Counted from the stretch's first letter, positions 41,088 through 50,861 are shown. The stretch: 64,000 nucleotides of DNA from Sorangium cellulosum (GCF_002950945.1 NZ_CP012673.1:7268501-7332500); one strand, 5' to 3'. The notes: a model not told the origin generated them from the sequence alone. Numbers and translations are program-made.

Positions 41088-41211
41088 CCGCGCGGCCGAC
41101 ATCGACCGGGCGCGCGGGGCTCCGGCGATATCACCGTTTCTGCACCGCGGCCACATTCGGGGGGCGCGCCGGCAGGCGGCGCCGCGCGCCCGGTCGATGT
41201 CGGCCGCGCGG
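41088..41211. repeat. perfect 30-bp inverted repeat in divergent intergenic region
   Basis: Arms at 41088-41117 and 41182-41211 are exact reverse complements over 30 bp, with a 64-bp spacer. They lie between the large exported-protein gene (minus) and gatC (plus). A large operator, a cruciform or the terminal repeats of a small non-autonomous element are possible; no clear target duplication flanks it. Confidence 0.8.
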
Positions 41212-41314
41212 TCTCTGCTCGCCCCGCGCCCGGCCGGTCCACGCTCGCCCGCCGCGCTCCGTGCGACCAGCGCTGGCGTCCGCGGAACCGGCGGTGCTAC
41301 ATCGGGCGCTCGCC

Positions 41315-41626
41315 ATGTCGAACGCTGATTCGCCCCCGATCCGCCGCGACGAGGCGCTGACGATCGCGCGCCTCGCCCACCTCGATCTCTCCGCTGAGGA
41401 AATGGAGCGCCTCACCGGTGATCTCGGCAACATCCTGAGCTACGTCCGGCAGCTCGAAGAGCTCGACGTCTCGGCCGTGCCGCCGACGGCGCACGTGCAG
41501 ATCGAGCGGCTGCCGCTCCGCGCCGACGAGGAGACGCCGAGCCTGCCGCGCGAGGTGGCCCTGCGCGAGGCGCCGCGCGTCGAGGACGACGGGTTCGCCG
41601 TGCCGGCGTTCGTGGACGAGGGGTGA
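41315..41626 (+). CDS. gatC: aspartyl/glutamyl-tRNA amidotransferase subunit C
   Basis: 103 aa. Small subunit of GatCAB, which converts misacylated Glu-tRNA(Gln) or Asp-tRNA(Asn) to the correct amide. Typical features: LTIARLAHLDLSAEEMERL near the N-terminus, DLGNILSYVRQLEELD, and the C-terminal EDDGFAVPAFVDEG tail. ATG 41315. Its stop overlaps a GTG; gatA follows at once. gatB is not in this window. Confidence 0.95.
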   Translation: MSNADSPPIRRDEALTIARLAHLDLSAEEMERLTGDLGNILSYVRQLEELDVSAVPPTAHVQIERLPLRADEETPSLPREVALREAPRVEDDGFAVPAFVDEG

Positions 41627-41631
41627 GGCCG

Positions 41632-43179
41632 ATGGAGACAGCGATCCTCGATCGATCGATCCCGGAGCTCGCGGCGCTCGTGCAGCGCGGCGAGGTGAGC
41701 GCAGAGGAGGTGGCGCGGGCCGCGCTCGCGCGCATCGAGCAACGCGACGGCGCGCTCGGCGCCTTCCTCACGGTGCAGGGGGAGCAGGCGCTCGAGGCCG
41801 CGCGCGCGCTCGACGCGCGGCGCGCGCGCGGCGCGTCGCTCGGTCCTCTCGCGGGCGTGCCGATCGGCCTCAAGGACGCGCTCTGCACCGAGGGCGCCCC
41901 GACGACCGCGGGCTCGAAGATCCTCACGCGGGCGGCCCCGGGCGGCGGTGGTTCATCCAAGGCGCCCGACGCGTCGCGCGGGTTCCGCCCGCAGTACGAC
42001 GCGACGGTCGTCGCCCGCCTGCGCGCCGCCGGCGCGATCCTGCCGGGCAAGTGCAACATGGACGAGTTCGCGATGGGCTCGTCGAACGAGAACAGCGCCT
42101 TCGGACCGGTGAAGAACCCGTGGGACCGGACGCGCATCCCGGGCGGCTCCTCCGGCGGCAGCGCGGTCGCGGTGGCGGCGGGCATGACGCCGGGCGCGCT
42201 CGGCTCCGACACCGGGGGCTCGATCCGCCAGCCGGCGAGCCTCACCGGCGTGGTCGGCCTCAAGCCCACGTACGGCCGGGTCTCTCGCTACGGCCTCATC
42301 GCGTTCGCCTCGAGCCTCGACCAGATCGGCCCGTTCGCGCAGGACGTGAAGGGCGCGGCGCGCCTGCTCGAGGTGATCGCGGGCCGCGATCCGCGCGACG
42401 CGACGAGCCTCGACGCGCCGGTGGGCGAGATCGAGGCCGCGTGCGGCCGCGACGTCGCCGGCCTGCGCATCGGCGTGCCCGAGGAGTACTTCGCGAAGGG
42501 CATCGATAAGCAGGTCGAGGCGAAGGTGCGGGAGGCCATCGAGGGCCTGCGCGGGCTCGGCTGCGAGATCAAGCCGGTGCACCTGCCGCACACGCGGTAC
42601 GCCGTGGCGGCCTACTACATCGTCGCGACCGCGGAGGCGTCGTCCAACCTGGCGCGCTTCGACGGGGTGCGCTTCGGGCTGCGCGTCGAGGGTGAGCGCG
42701 GCGGCAAGTCCGACCTCCAGGCCCTCTACGGCGCCACGCGCGGCGAGGGGTTCGGCCGCGAGGTGAAGCGGCGCATCCTGCTCGGCACCTACGTGCTCTC
42801 CGCGGGCTACTACGACGCGTACTACCTGCGCGCGCAGAAGGTCCGGACGCTCATCCGCCGCGATTTCGACGAGGCCTTCCGCGAGGTCGACCTCATCGCG
42901 GCGCCCGTCTCGCCGACGGTCGCGTTCCGGCTGGGAGAGCGGGTGGACGACCCGCTGTCGATGTACCTGGCCGACGTCTACACGCTGCCGGCCAGCATGG
43001 CCGGGCTGCCCGCGATCAGCGTCCCGTGCGCGACCGCGCCGGCCCCGGACGGCGGTCCGCCGCTGCCGGTCGGCCTGCAGCTCATCGGCCCCGCGCTGGA
43101 GGAAGCCCGGCTCTGCCAGGCGGCCTACGCGTGGGAGCAGATCTCCCCGGTGCGAGGGCTGCGCGCGCCGGGCGCGTGA
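41632..43179 (+). CDS. gatA: aspartyl/glutamyl-tRNA amidotransferase subunit A
   Basis: 515 aa from ATG 41632 (GTG 41623, overlapping the gatC stop, is the alternative). Amidase-signature enzyme that releases ammonia from glutamine for GatB. Catalytic Ser-cisSer-Lys visible: IGLKDALCTEGAPTTAGS (Lys), GGSSGGSAVAVAAG and GSDTGGSIRQPAS (Ser pair). Length and motif spacing are normal. Coupled to gatC. Confidence 0.96.
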   Translation: METAILDRSIPELAALVQRGEVSAEEVARAALARIEQRDGALGAFLTVQGEQALEAARALDARRARGASLGPLAGVPIGLKDALCTEGAPTTAGSKILTRAAPGGGGSSKAPDASRGFRPQYDATVVARLRAAGAILPGKCNMDEFAMGSSNENSAFGPVKNPWDRTRIPGGSSGGSAVAVAAGMTPGALGSDTGGSIRQPASLTGVVGLKPTYGRVSRYGLIAFASSLDQIGPFAQDVKGAARLLEVIAGRDPRDATSLDAPVGEIEAACGRDVAGLRIGVPEEYFAKGIDKQVEAKVREAIEGLRGLGCEIKPVHLPHTRYAVAAYYIVATAEASSNLARFDGVRFGLRVEGERGGKSDLQALYGATRGEGFGREVKRRILLGTYVLSAGYYDAYYLRAQKVRTLIRRDFDEAFREVDLIAAPVSPTVAFRLGERVDDPLSMYLADVYTLPASMAGLPAISVPCATAPAPDGGPPLPVGLQLIGPALEEARLCQAAYAWEQISPVRGLRAPGA

Positions 43180-43200
43180 GGGGAGCGGAGGAGCGCGGCG

Positions 43201-43788
43201 ATGACCACACCCATCGCGATCGCGGCCGCCGGCCCGGAGCACCTGGCCGGCCTGGACGCGCTCTTCGAGGCGGCCGGCTCGCCCTGCTACTGCCGTTACT
43301 ACCACTTCGGGGGCACCAACAACGAGTGGCTCGCGCGGTGCTCGGACGGCCAGGGCGACAACCGCCGGGAGTTCGCCGAGGCGCTCGCCGCGCACCGCGA
43401 TGAGGCGCGGGGCGTCGTGGCGCTCGCGCCGGAGGTCGTCGGCTGGCTCAAGGTCGCGCCCGCCGCCGCCGTGGCGAAGGCGTACGAGCGCCGGCTGTAC
43501 AAGGGGCTGCCGTGCTTCGCCGGCGACCGCCAGGGCGTCTTCCTCATCGGCTGCGCCGTGGTGCACCCGGATCACCGCCGGCGAGGCGTCGCGACGGCGC
43601 TCGTCGCCGGCGCGGTGGAGCTCGCCCCCGCCTGGGGCGCGCGTGCCCTCGAGGCCCTGCCGCGCCGCTCGAGGGAGCCGGTGCGCGACGACGAGCTGTG
43701 GACCGGCCCCGTCTCGGCATTCACGCAGAACGGATTCGTCGAGGTGCACCCCTTCGAGCCGTATCCGGTGCTGCGCCGGACGCTCTGA
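43201..43788 (+). CDS. GNAT-family N-acetyltransferase
   Basis: 195 aa with gaggag upstream. Acetyl-CoA-binding motif A is visible as VFLIGCAVVHPDHRRRGVAT (R/Q-x2-G-x-G/A). N-terminal part has CYCRYYHFGGTNNEW, a feature of a sub-group of myxobacterial and proteobacterial GNATs. Target substrate cannot be told from sequence. Confidence 0.85.
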   Translation: MTTPIAIAAAGPEHLAGLDALFEAAGSPCYCRYYHFGGTNNEWLARCSDGQGDNRREFAEALAAHRDEARGVVALAPEVVGWLKVAPAAAVAKAYERRLYKGLPCFAGDRQGVFLIGCAVVHPDHRRRGVATALVAGAVELAPAWGARALEALPRRSREPVRDDELWTGPVSAFTQNGFVEVHPFEPYPVLRRTL

Positions 43789-43861
43789 CCGCGCGGCCGC
43801 TCCCGCGGGGCGCGCCCGCGCTTGCGTGCGCCGGCCGACCGGCTAGTGTCGCGCCCGGCGC

Positions 43862-45055
43862 ATGAGTCCCGTGTCCGAGCCCCCTGACGATCCGGCTTCC
43901 GACGCTGTCGCGCAGGGCTCCGCAGCCGCCCCGGAGTCCCCTGTGCCCACCCGCCAGGCCGGCGCGGCGAGCAGCGGCACGACCGCGCCCGCGGCGCCCG
44001 CGGCCGCGGAGGGCTCGCCCGCGAGCCAGCCAGCGGGGTCGAGCTCGCACCGCGCGGCGCCCCGCTCCGGGGGCCGGATCATCGCGCTGACCGGCGCCGC
44101 GTCGTTCCTCGGGCGCAACCTCATCGGCATCCTCGAGGAGGACCCCCGCATCGCCCGCGTCGTCGCGATCGACGTCAAGCCGCCGGACACGGGCGGGTCG
44201 AAGCTGCGGCTCCACACGGTCGACCTGACGGCGCCCTCGTCCGAGGAGCGCGTCGCCGACGTGCTCGCGACCGAGCAGGTGGACACGCTCGTCCACCTCT
44301 GTTTCCTCTCCTCGCCGACCCCGGCGACCGCCTGGGCGCACGAGCTCGAGTCGGTGGGCACGATGCACCTGCTCCACGGCGCGCGTCAGGTCGGCCTGCG
44401 CAAGCTGATCCTCTGGAGCCAGACGATCCTCTACGGCGCGCACCCCACCAACCCGAACTTCCTGACGGAGCGGCACCCGCTCCGCGCCGATCCGGAGGAG
44501 CGCTTCTTCGCGGACAAGATGGCCGCCGAGCGGGAGTTCAACGCCTTCGGCGCGAAGGCCAAGGGCACGACCGTCACGATCCTCCGCACCGCGCCGATCC
44601 TCGGTCCGACCGTCCAGAACTACCTCACGAGGTTCCTCTCACAGCGGCTGGTCATGACGATGCTCGGCTTCGACCCGCTGTGGCAGTTCGTCCACGAGGT
44701 GGACGCGATCGCCGCCTTCAAGCTCGCCATCGACGGCGATTTCCCGGGGACGTTCAACATCGTGGGCGACGGCGTGCTGCCGCTCTCCACGGTGGTGCGC
44801 CTCGCCGGCCGCACGCCGGTCCCGGTGCTGCACAGCGCCGCCGGCCCGCTCGTCTCCGCCCTGTGGGCCGCGCACACGGCGGTCACGCCCCCCGCCTTCC
44901 TCCGTTACCTGCGCTACCTCTGCGTGGCGGACGGCGAGAAGGCAGCGCGGGTCATGGGGTTCCGGCCGATGTACACCACGCGCGAAGCGCTGCTCGACTA
45001 CGTGAACGCCCAGCGGCTGCGGGACGTGCGGCTCCTTCAGGAGACACCCGCGTGA
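43862..45055 (+). CDS. NAD-dependent epimerase/dehydratase-like SDR
   Basis: 397 aa. A 65-residue Pro/Ala/Ser-rich tail precedes an extended SDR domain: nucleotide motif IALTGAASFLGRNLIGIL, DVKPPD, VHLCFLSSP, KLILWSQTILYGA. The position of the usual YxxxK pair reads FFADK, so the catalytic Tyr is replaced by Phe; Lys remains. It may bind NAD(P) without the standard reaction. Next to an acyltransferase gene; both may act on lipid or sugar. Confidence 0.8.
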   Translation: MSPVSEPPDDPASDAVAQGSAAAPESPVPTRQAGAASSGTTAPAAPAAAEGSPASQPAGSSSHRAAPRSGGRIIALTGAASFLGRNLIGILEEDPRIARVVAIDVKPPDTGGSKLRLHTVDLTAPSSEERVADVLATEQVDTLVHLCFLSSPTPATAWAHELESVGTMHLLHGARQVGLRKLILWSQTILYGAHPTNPNFLTERHPLRADPEERFFADKMAAEREFNAFGAKAKGTTVTILRTAPILGPTVQNYLTRFLSQRLVMTMLGFDPLWQFVHEVDAIAAFKLAIDGDFPGTFNIVGDGVLPLSTVVRLAGRTPVPVLHSAAGPLVSALWAAHTAVTPPAFLRYLRYLCVADGEKAARVMGFRPMYTTREALLDYVNAQRLRDVRLLQETPA

Positions 45056-45075
45056 GTCGGTTGGGGGGTAGAGGC

Positions 45076-46338
45076 ATGACCACGGAAGAGGATCAAGGGC
45101 GCACGGGAGGAAGCAACGGTACGTCGACGGGCACGTCGACCGGTACGTCGGCGGGCACGCAGCCCGATCTCCCGGGATCGAGGCCCCTCGTGCCGAGCAT
45201 CGACGTCGAGGAGGAGGAGGCGCGGTACCTGGCGCCGATCGGCCCGACCGAGCCGTCGGAGGCCCGGAAGGCGCAGTCCTCCGCGGCGCAGGCGCCGGCC
45301 ATGTCGGAGACGGCCGAGGAGCTGGAGCGCCAGATCCGGGAGCTCGAGGCGCGGCTCAAGGGCATGCTCTCCGCCGCCGGGGATCGCGCGGTCGACACGG
45401 GCGGCGGGCCGTCGACGGAGCGGAGCCCCCGCGGGGGCGGCGCCCCGGGCGGCGCGGCCGGCGAGCCTCCCCTGTCCGAGCCGGGCGCGGCGCGGGACGT
45501 CCTGTCGACCGACTTCTACCTGCGGCAGTGGGGCCGCGCCGGCATGCGGAGCCGCCTGGAGGAGGTCGACGAGTTCGGCTTCGATCCCAAGTACGAGGCC
45601 CGTTACAGGCCGCTCTTCGACTTCCTGCACAAGCACTACTTCCGGATCGATCTCGAGGGGATCGAGCACATCCCGGGCGAGGGGCGGTGCCTCGTGGTGT
45701 CGAACCACTCGGGTGGGCCCATCCCGTACGACGGGCTCATGCTCCGGACGGCGGTGCGGCGCGAGCACCCGGAGCAGCGCGAGCTCCGCTGGCTGGCGGA
45801 GGACTTCGTGTATTACCTGCCGTTTGCCGGCACGATCATGAACCGCCTCGGCGCCGTGCGGGCCTGCCCGGAGAACGCCGAGCGGCTGCTCGCGGGCGAG
45901 CGGCTCGTCGCGGTGTTCCCGGAGGGGGTCCAGGGCATCGGCAAGCTCTACAAGGACCGGTACCGGCTCCAGCGGTTCGGCCGCGGCGGGTTCATCCGGC
46001 TCTGCCTGCGCACGCGCACGCCGCTCGTCCCCTGCGCCATCGTGGGCGCCGAGGAGACGAACCCGCTCCTCTACCGGATCGAGCACGTCACCCGCGTGCT
46101 CGGCATCCCCTACCTGCCCGTCACGGCGACGTTCCCCGCGCTCGGGCCGCTCGGCCTGGTCCCCGCGCCCACCAAGTGGAAGATCCGCCTGGCGGAGCCG
46201 ATGCATTTCGACGCCTACGGCCCCGAGGCGGCCGACGACCAGATCCTGGTGCGGCGCCTCGCCGAGCGGGTGCGCGCCACGATCCAGGGGCTCATCGACG
46301 ACACCCTGGCGACGCGGAAGTCGATCTGGTTCGGATGA
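45076..46338 (+). CDS. PlsC-like lysophospholipid acyltransferase
   Basis: 420 aa from ATG 45076 with a gaggc site; GTG 45052, next to the previous stop, is less likely. The first 145 residues are Thr/Ser/Gly-rich and contain a coiled-coil (ETAEELERQIRELEARLKGM). The acyltransferase domain begins near 175: NHSGGPIPYDGLML (catalytic His and Asp) and VAVFPEGVQGIGK (glycerophosphate-binding). Acts on membrane lipids at the inner membrane. Stop overlaps the truB start. Confidence 0.88.
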   Translation: MTTEEDQGRTGGSNGTSTGTSTGTSAGTQPDLPGSRPLVPSIDVEEEEARYLAPIGPTEPSEARKAQSSAAQAPAMSETAEELERQIRELEARLKGMLSAAGDRAVDTGGGPSTERSPRGGGAPGGAAGEPPLSEPGAARDVLSTDFYLRQWGRAGMRSRLEEVDEFGFDPKYEARYRPLFDFLHKHYFRIDLEGIEHIPGEGRCLVVSNHSGGPIPYDGLMLRTAVRREHPEQRELRWLAEDFVYYLPFAGTIMNRLGAVRACPENAERLLAGERLVAVFPEGVQGIGKLYKDRYRLQRFGRGGFIRLCLRTRTPLVPCAIVGAEETNPLLYRIEHVTRVLGIPYLPVTATFPALGPLGLVPAPTKWKIRLAEPMHFDAYGPEAADDQILVRRLAERVRATIQGLIDDTLATRKSIWFG

Positions 46339-47525
46339 AGCGGACTGCGCCGGAGGATCCTGCGTTCACCCCCGAGCAGCCCGCGCCCGCGGCCCCGCTG
46401 CCCGCGCCCGCGCCCGCGCCCGCGCGCCCGAACCGGCCGCCCGCGCGCCCACGCGGCGCGCGCATGGATGGCGTGCTGGTGATCGACAAGCCGAGCGGCC
46501 CCACGAGCCACGACGTCGTCGCCCGGCTGCGCCGCCTGCTCGGCGTGAAGCGCATCGGGCACGCCGGCACGCTCGATCCGATGGCCTCCGGCGTGCTCGT
46601 GGTGCTCGTCGGCGAGGCCACGAAGCTCGCCCCCTACCTGACCGCGCAGGACAAGCGCTACACGGCGCGGGTCGTCCTCGGCGTCGGGACGGACACCCTC
46701 GACGCGGAGGGCGAGATCACCGCGACGCAGGCCCTGCCGCCGTGGCTCGAGGGGGAGCTCGACGCGCTCGCCGGGCCCGGTGGGATCCCGGGCGGCGAGG
46801 CGCTCGCGCGCGCCGCGCCGCGCATCGCGGCGGCGCTCGACGCGGAGCGGGCGCGGCGGGAGCAGATGCCTCCGGCGTACTCGGCCATCAAGGTCGCGGG
46901 GCAGCGCAGCTATGCGCTCGCGCGCGCCGGCCAGGCCGTGGATCTGGCGCCGCGTCCCGTCGAGGTCCGCTCGCTCGCGCTCGCCGGCGTAGCTCGCGGC
47001 GCGGCCGGAGCCCTCGCCGGCACGGCGACCGCCGGCGCCGCGCCCGCCGCGCTCGAGGTCGAGCTCGACGTGAGCAAGGGCTACTATGTCCGGTCGCTCG
47101 CGCGCGACCTCGGGGCGCACCTCGGCCTGCCCGCCCACCTGTCCGCGCTCCGCCGCACCGCGAGCGGCAGCTTCGCCGTGGGCGAGGCGGCGCCGCTCGA
47201 CGCCGGCGCCGACGTGCTGCGCGCGGCGCTCCGCCCGCTCGCCGCGGCGGCGTCCGAAAGCCTCCCCGTCGCCCGGTTGACCGAGCACGGCGCGCGCCGC
47301 GCGCGCCTCGGCCAGTCGCTCTCCGCATCCGACTTTTCCTCCCCTCCTGCGCACCCCGGCGCCGCGGTCTGGCTGGATCCGGACGGCCACGTGGTCGCGC
47401 TCGGCGCGGCGGAGCCCGGCGACGACGTGCTCCCCGAGAGCCCTCCGCCACCGGCCGCGACTCGGTTTTCCGTCCTGCGCGGCTTTTCTGGCGTGGTCGA
47501 TATGCAGAAACCTGCGGAGGAGTAG
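46335..47525 (+). CDS. truB: tRNA pseudouridine(55) synthase
   Basis: 396 aa from ATG 46335 or 353 aa from ATG 46464 (MDGVLVIDKPSGPTSHD). Converts U55 of tRNA to pseudouridine. Catalytic Asp in GHAGTLDPMASG. Conserved YTARVVLG and KGYYVRSLARDLG motifs are present. The N-terminal Pro-rich stretch is unusual and could be non-coding, in which case the internal ATG is right. ATGA overlap with the previous gene favours the longer form. Confidence 0.94.
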   Translation: MKRTAPEDPAFTPEQPAPAAPLPAPAPAPARPNRPPARPRGARMDGVLVIDKPSGPTSHDVVARLRRLLGVKRIGHAGTLDPMASGVLVVLVGEATKLAPYLTAQDKRYTARVVLGVGTDTLDAEGEITATQALPPWLEGELDALAGPGGIPGGEALARAAPRIAAALDAERARREQMPPAYSAIKVAGQRSYALARAGQAVDLAPRPVEVRSLALAGVARGAAGALAGTATAGAAPAALEVELDVSKGYYVRSLARDLGAHLGLPAHLSALRRTASGSFAVGEAAPLDAGADVLRAALRPLAAAASESLPVARLTEHGARRARLGQSLSASDFSSPPAHPGAAVWLDPDGHVVALGAAEPGDDVLPESPPPPAATRFSVLRGFSGVVDMQKPAEE

Positions 47526-47550
47526 GCAGAAATCCGCAGGAAAACGGCAA

Positions 47551-47578
47551 ATCCCTGGACTTCTGCACACCCAGGGAT
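47551..47578 (+). terminator. hairpin after truB
   Basis: Arms ATCCCTGG and CCAGGGAT with a 12-nt loop, 25 bp downstream of the stop in an unusually A-rich stretch. Near-direct repeats (gcagaaacctgcgg and gcagaaatccgcagg) precede it. Likely a transcript end, though no T run follows. Confidence 0.45.
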
Positions 47579-47744
47579 CATGTCATCTCTCGGCGCCGGT
47601 CGTTCCGGTCGAGCCTGGGAGTCCGCGCCCTGAGAGAAGTCCAGCCAGAACGCGCAAATCCAGCCTTTCGCGAGATTTCGCGCCGCGGTCCGGTTGCGCT
47701 CCCCTCGACTGTTCCGTTACGATTCGCCAGGTAGGAGCCTCGGT

Positions 47745-49037
47745 TTGAGTCCCGATCTCGTTCCATTGCCAGCGCTCGGCGCTGCAGTTCTATCCGCCGC
47801 ACTTGGCGCGCTGTTCGTCGGCGCCGACACCGCACTGACCACGCTGAGCGCCACAAGGCTCGGCGCGCTGATCGAGCAGTCCTCGGGCCCCACGAAGGCC
47901 GCCTATGAGCGGATCCGTCGAGAGGACGCGAAGATCCGGTCCCGCTACCTGCTGGGCTGGGTGGCCTCGACGAGCTTGACCGCCGCGTTCTTCGACCTCT
48001 TCTTCCGGCGCACCTTCCCGGGTGCTGCCCTCTACCTCGGGCTGGCGACCACGATCGTCCTCAGCGGAGCGCTCTACGAGGTGAGCTCCACGCTGGGTCG
48101 AAAACACGCGGATCGCGCCTCCCTGGCGGCAGTCCGGTTCTTGCGCCCGCTGGAGATCCTGATGTTGCCGCTCGCCGTCCCGCTCGGCTGGATCGGATCC
48201 AGGCTGGGGGCGAAGGACGGTGAGCAGCCGTCGGACCCGCGGGTGGCAGAGGCCGAGGTCGAGATCCTGGTGGATGAGGTCGAGCGCTCTGGCCTGTTCG
48301 GGCGAGAGCCGGCCGAGATGATCCGCAATGTGCTGGAGTTCGCCGACCTCACGGCGCGCGACGTCATGGTGCCGCGCTCCAAGGTCGAGGCCATCGAGAT
48401 CTCGACGCCGCTGGAGAAGGTGCTGGAGATCGTCACCGAGAGCGGGCACTCCCGGTATCCGGTCTACAAGGATCAGATCGACAACATCGCTGGTCTCCTC
48501 TACGCGAAGGACCTGTTCAAGGTGCTCGAGGAGCGCCGGCTCAAGAACACGACGCTCCGGGAGATCACGCGGAGCCCCGCCAATTTCGTCGCCGAATCGC
48601 AGCCGCTCTCCTCTCTGCTCAAGGAGATGAAGAGCCGGAGACAACACCTCGCCATCGTGGTCGACGAGTTTGGTGGGATGTCGGGGATAGTCACGCTGGA
48701 GGACGTGCTCGAGGAGATCGTCGGCGACATCCGCGACGAGCACGACGAGACCGACGACGGGGCCGCCATCCAGGACCTCGGCGACGGGCGGCTGGTCGCC
48801 GACGCCGACGTGTCCATGAGCGATCTCTCGGCCTACCTCGGCGCGGAGCTCGACCGCGAGGGGAAGTACGACTCGCTCGGCGGCATGCTCACGCAGCACG
48901 TGGGCAAGGTGCCCGAGGTGGGCACGGCGGTGAGCAAGTTCGGGCTGCGCTTCATCGTGCGAGACAGCGACGAGCGGCACATCGGCAAGGTGGAGATCGT
49001 CCGCCCCCGCGCCATGGGCGCCGGCGGCGCCGCCTGA
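47745..49037 (+). CDS. CNNM/CBS-domain (HlyC/CorC-type) membrane protein
   Basis: 430 aa from TTG 47745, chosen because aggag lies 7 nt upstream; TTG 47694 is upstream and without a site. DUF21/CNNM membrane part (four hydrophobic segments to about residue 150), two CBS domains (LTARDVMVPRSKVEAIEIST and onward; LAIVVDEFGGMSGIVTLEDV) and a C-terminal CorC domain (SDLSAYLGAELDREGKYDSL). Members export Mg or Co ions or are accessory to transport; the transport role here is by family. Confidence 0.9.
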   Translation: MSPDLVPLPALGAAVLSAALGALFVGADTALTTLSATRLGALIEQSSGPTKAAYERIRREDAKIRSRYLLGWVASTSLTAAFFDLFFRRTFPGAALYLGLATTIVLSGALYEVSSTLGRKHADRASLAAVRFLRPLEILMLPLAVPLGWIGSRLGAKDGEQPSDPRVAEAEVEILVDEVERSGLFGREPAEMIRNVLEFADLTARDVMVPRSKVEAIEISTPLEKVLEIVTESGHSRYPVYKDQIDNIAGLLYAKDLFKVLEERRLKNTTLREITRSPANFVAESQPLSSLLKEMKSRRQHLAIVVDEFGGMSGIVTLEDVLEEIVGDIRDEHDETDDGAAIQDLGDGRLVADADVSMSDLSAYLGAELDREGKYDSLGGMLTQHVGKVPEVGTAVSKFGLRFIVRDSDERHIGKVEIVRPRAMGAGGAA

Positions 49038-49242
49038 TCCAGGCAGCGAGCGCCGCGCCAGCGCGTCCAGGTGCACCGGCGCGGCGGACCTCTGAGCCTC
49101 CAAGGAGGCCCGGTCGTGCGAGGCCGGAGGCCGCGCGCTGCGGCGTCAGCGTTCAGGCTGGGAGGGGAAGGACGAGCGGCGGGCTTCGCCGGAGGAGGAC
49201 GGCGCGGCCGCCGGGGCGCGGCGGCCGCGTCGCCCGGCGGCG

Positions 49243-50442
49243 CTACCTGTGCAGCGAGATCTTGTGGAGCTCGTTCGCGAGATCGTCGCCTTCCTTGAGG
49301 AGGCCGGGCGTCTCGGTGGCGGGGTTGTCCTTGTTGCCGTTGAGCAGCTGGTTGATGTCGCGGATCGCGCCGCGGAGCTTGAGCACGATCTGCTCGCTCG
49401 TGAGGCCGGCGACGGACTGGGGGTCGACCGGGAGGGCCTGCAGATCGCCGCCGGCGAGGTCACCCTTCGTCCAGCGCGTGGCCTCCTTCTCGACCTCCTT
49501 GGCGCCCTGCTGCGAGCGCTCGATCCGGGTCACCGAGTACTTCGCCGGCCAGTCCTTGCCGAACGGGAACGGCGCCTTGTTCGGGACGAGCTCCGCGATC
49601 GTCTTGTCGCCGTCGCGGCGGAAGACGACCGAGAAGTTCACCACCGGCTCGTCCTGCTCCTTCCATGCCTTCTCGACGGGCGCCTGCGCGGCGGAGAAGA
49701 CGTTCTTGAGGCTGTCCTTGGTCTTGTTGAGATCCTGGACCGCGGTGGTGTAGGCGAGGACCTGGCGCAGCACCCTCCCGGGGAGGCTGCCGACCTGCTT
49801 GCCCTCCAGGTTGGTCGCGTCGAACGGGATGTTGATGGCGCCCAGCTCGGTCGCGAGCTGCCCGGGGAAGCTCTTCTTCGAGAGCTGCTCCGCGCCGGCG
49901 GCGAGCTTGTCGTTGAGCTCCTGCATCTTCGCGTTCGCGGCGCGCACGTCCTTCTCGAGGGCCGCGGCGCCCTCGATGGCGAGCATGCCGCGGTCGCTGC
50001 GCTCCTTCTGGCCGCCGGCCACGAAGCCGATGCCGATGCCGATGACCGCCGCGACGGCCGCGAAGAGCGCGATGCGCTTCGAGGATTTCCGGCGCTCGAT
50101 CTCGATCTCCTCGCCGACCTCGACCTTGATCGTCTGCGCGGCCGCCGTGGGCTTGGGCGGCGGCGTCTGGATCTGCGGGCGCGCGGCCGGCGCGAACGCG
50201 GGCAGCGGGATGCCTGGGGAGATGCCCGGCGGAGGGGCGATGCCTCCCACCGACGGCATGGGCGGACGCGCGCTCTGGTGCGGCGGAGGCACGACCCCCG
50301 CGCCCCCGTCGGGAGGCGGGCCCGATCCAGGCTGCGGCCCGGGCACGGGGAGGGGGACGGCCGCTCCCTGTGCCCCGCCCATGCTCGTCTTGCCAAGCCG
50401 AGCCTTCAGATCGATTTTGCTCTTCTTCTTTTCTTCAGCCAT
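49243..50442 (-). CDS. single-pass membrane protein of unknown function
   Basis: 399 aa from ATG 50442, which has a gaggag site. Charged N-terminus (EEKKKSKIDLKARLGKTSM), a long Pro-rich cytoplasmic linker, one transmembrane helix (IALFAAVAAVIGIGIGFVAG) near residue 130 and an extracytoplasmic helical domain with coiled-coil features (AANAKMQELNDKLAAGAEQL). No known family. Widespread in Sorangium-like proteins are such Pro-rich membrane proteins of regulatory networks. Confidence 0.75.
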   Translation of the reverse strand: MAEEKKKSKIDLKARLGKTSMGGAQGAAVPLPVPGPQPGSGPPPDGGAGVVPPPHQSARPPMPSVGGIAPPPGISPGIPLPAFAPAARPQIQTPPPKPTAAAQTIKVEVGEEIEIERRKSSKRIALFAAVAAVIGIGIGFVAGGQKERSDRGMLAIEGAAALEKDVRAANAKMQELNDKLAAGAEQLSKKSFPGQLATELGAINIPFDATNLEGKQVGSLPGRVLRQVLAYTTAVQDLNKTKDSLKNVFSAAQAPVEKAWKEQDEPVVNFSVVFRRDGDKTIAELVPNKAPFPFGKDWPAKYSVTRIERSQQGAKEVEKEATRWTKGDLAGGDLQALPVDPQSVAGLTSEQIVLKLRGAIRDINQLLNGNKDNPATETPGLLKEGDDLANELHKISLHR

Positions 50443-50861
50443 CGGCTCCTCGGGACGGGATCGCTGCACCACTTCGCCCAGAACTTCCCAGCCCGCCCGA
50501 GATGGCCGACCCACCACGGCCCGGTCCGGAGCTGCGCCTGCGCGAGCGGCGACAGGTGGTGACACGGGCCGGCGTCCAGTGGGCCGACCTGGGAGCGGGG
50601 GAGGAAAAGATCAGCAAACCGCGGGCGCGCCGGGCAAGCGGACGACCCGCCCGGCACGTTAGCGGCGCGCCGCCAGGAATGTCAACGCGATGGCGATCGC
50701 GGCGCGGCATGTGGTTCGATACGCGACAGGGAGGCCGCGCGGGGACGCGGGCGCGCGGCCTCGTCAACGCCGGGGGATGAGCTCGTCGCCTGCCTCCTCG
50801 AAGGCGGGCGCCGCCGGCGGCATGGCCCTCCGTGGAGGGACCGGGTAGGAAACGGAGGCTC

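Noticed and set aside
38496..41360. Very long plus-strand open frame
   Set aside because: Mirror of the 929-aa minus gene; composition is Arg/Asp-rich and without domains, as usual for shadows in GC-rich DNA.
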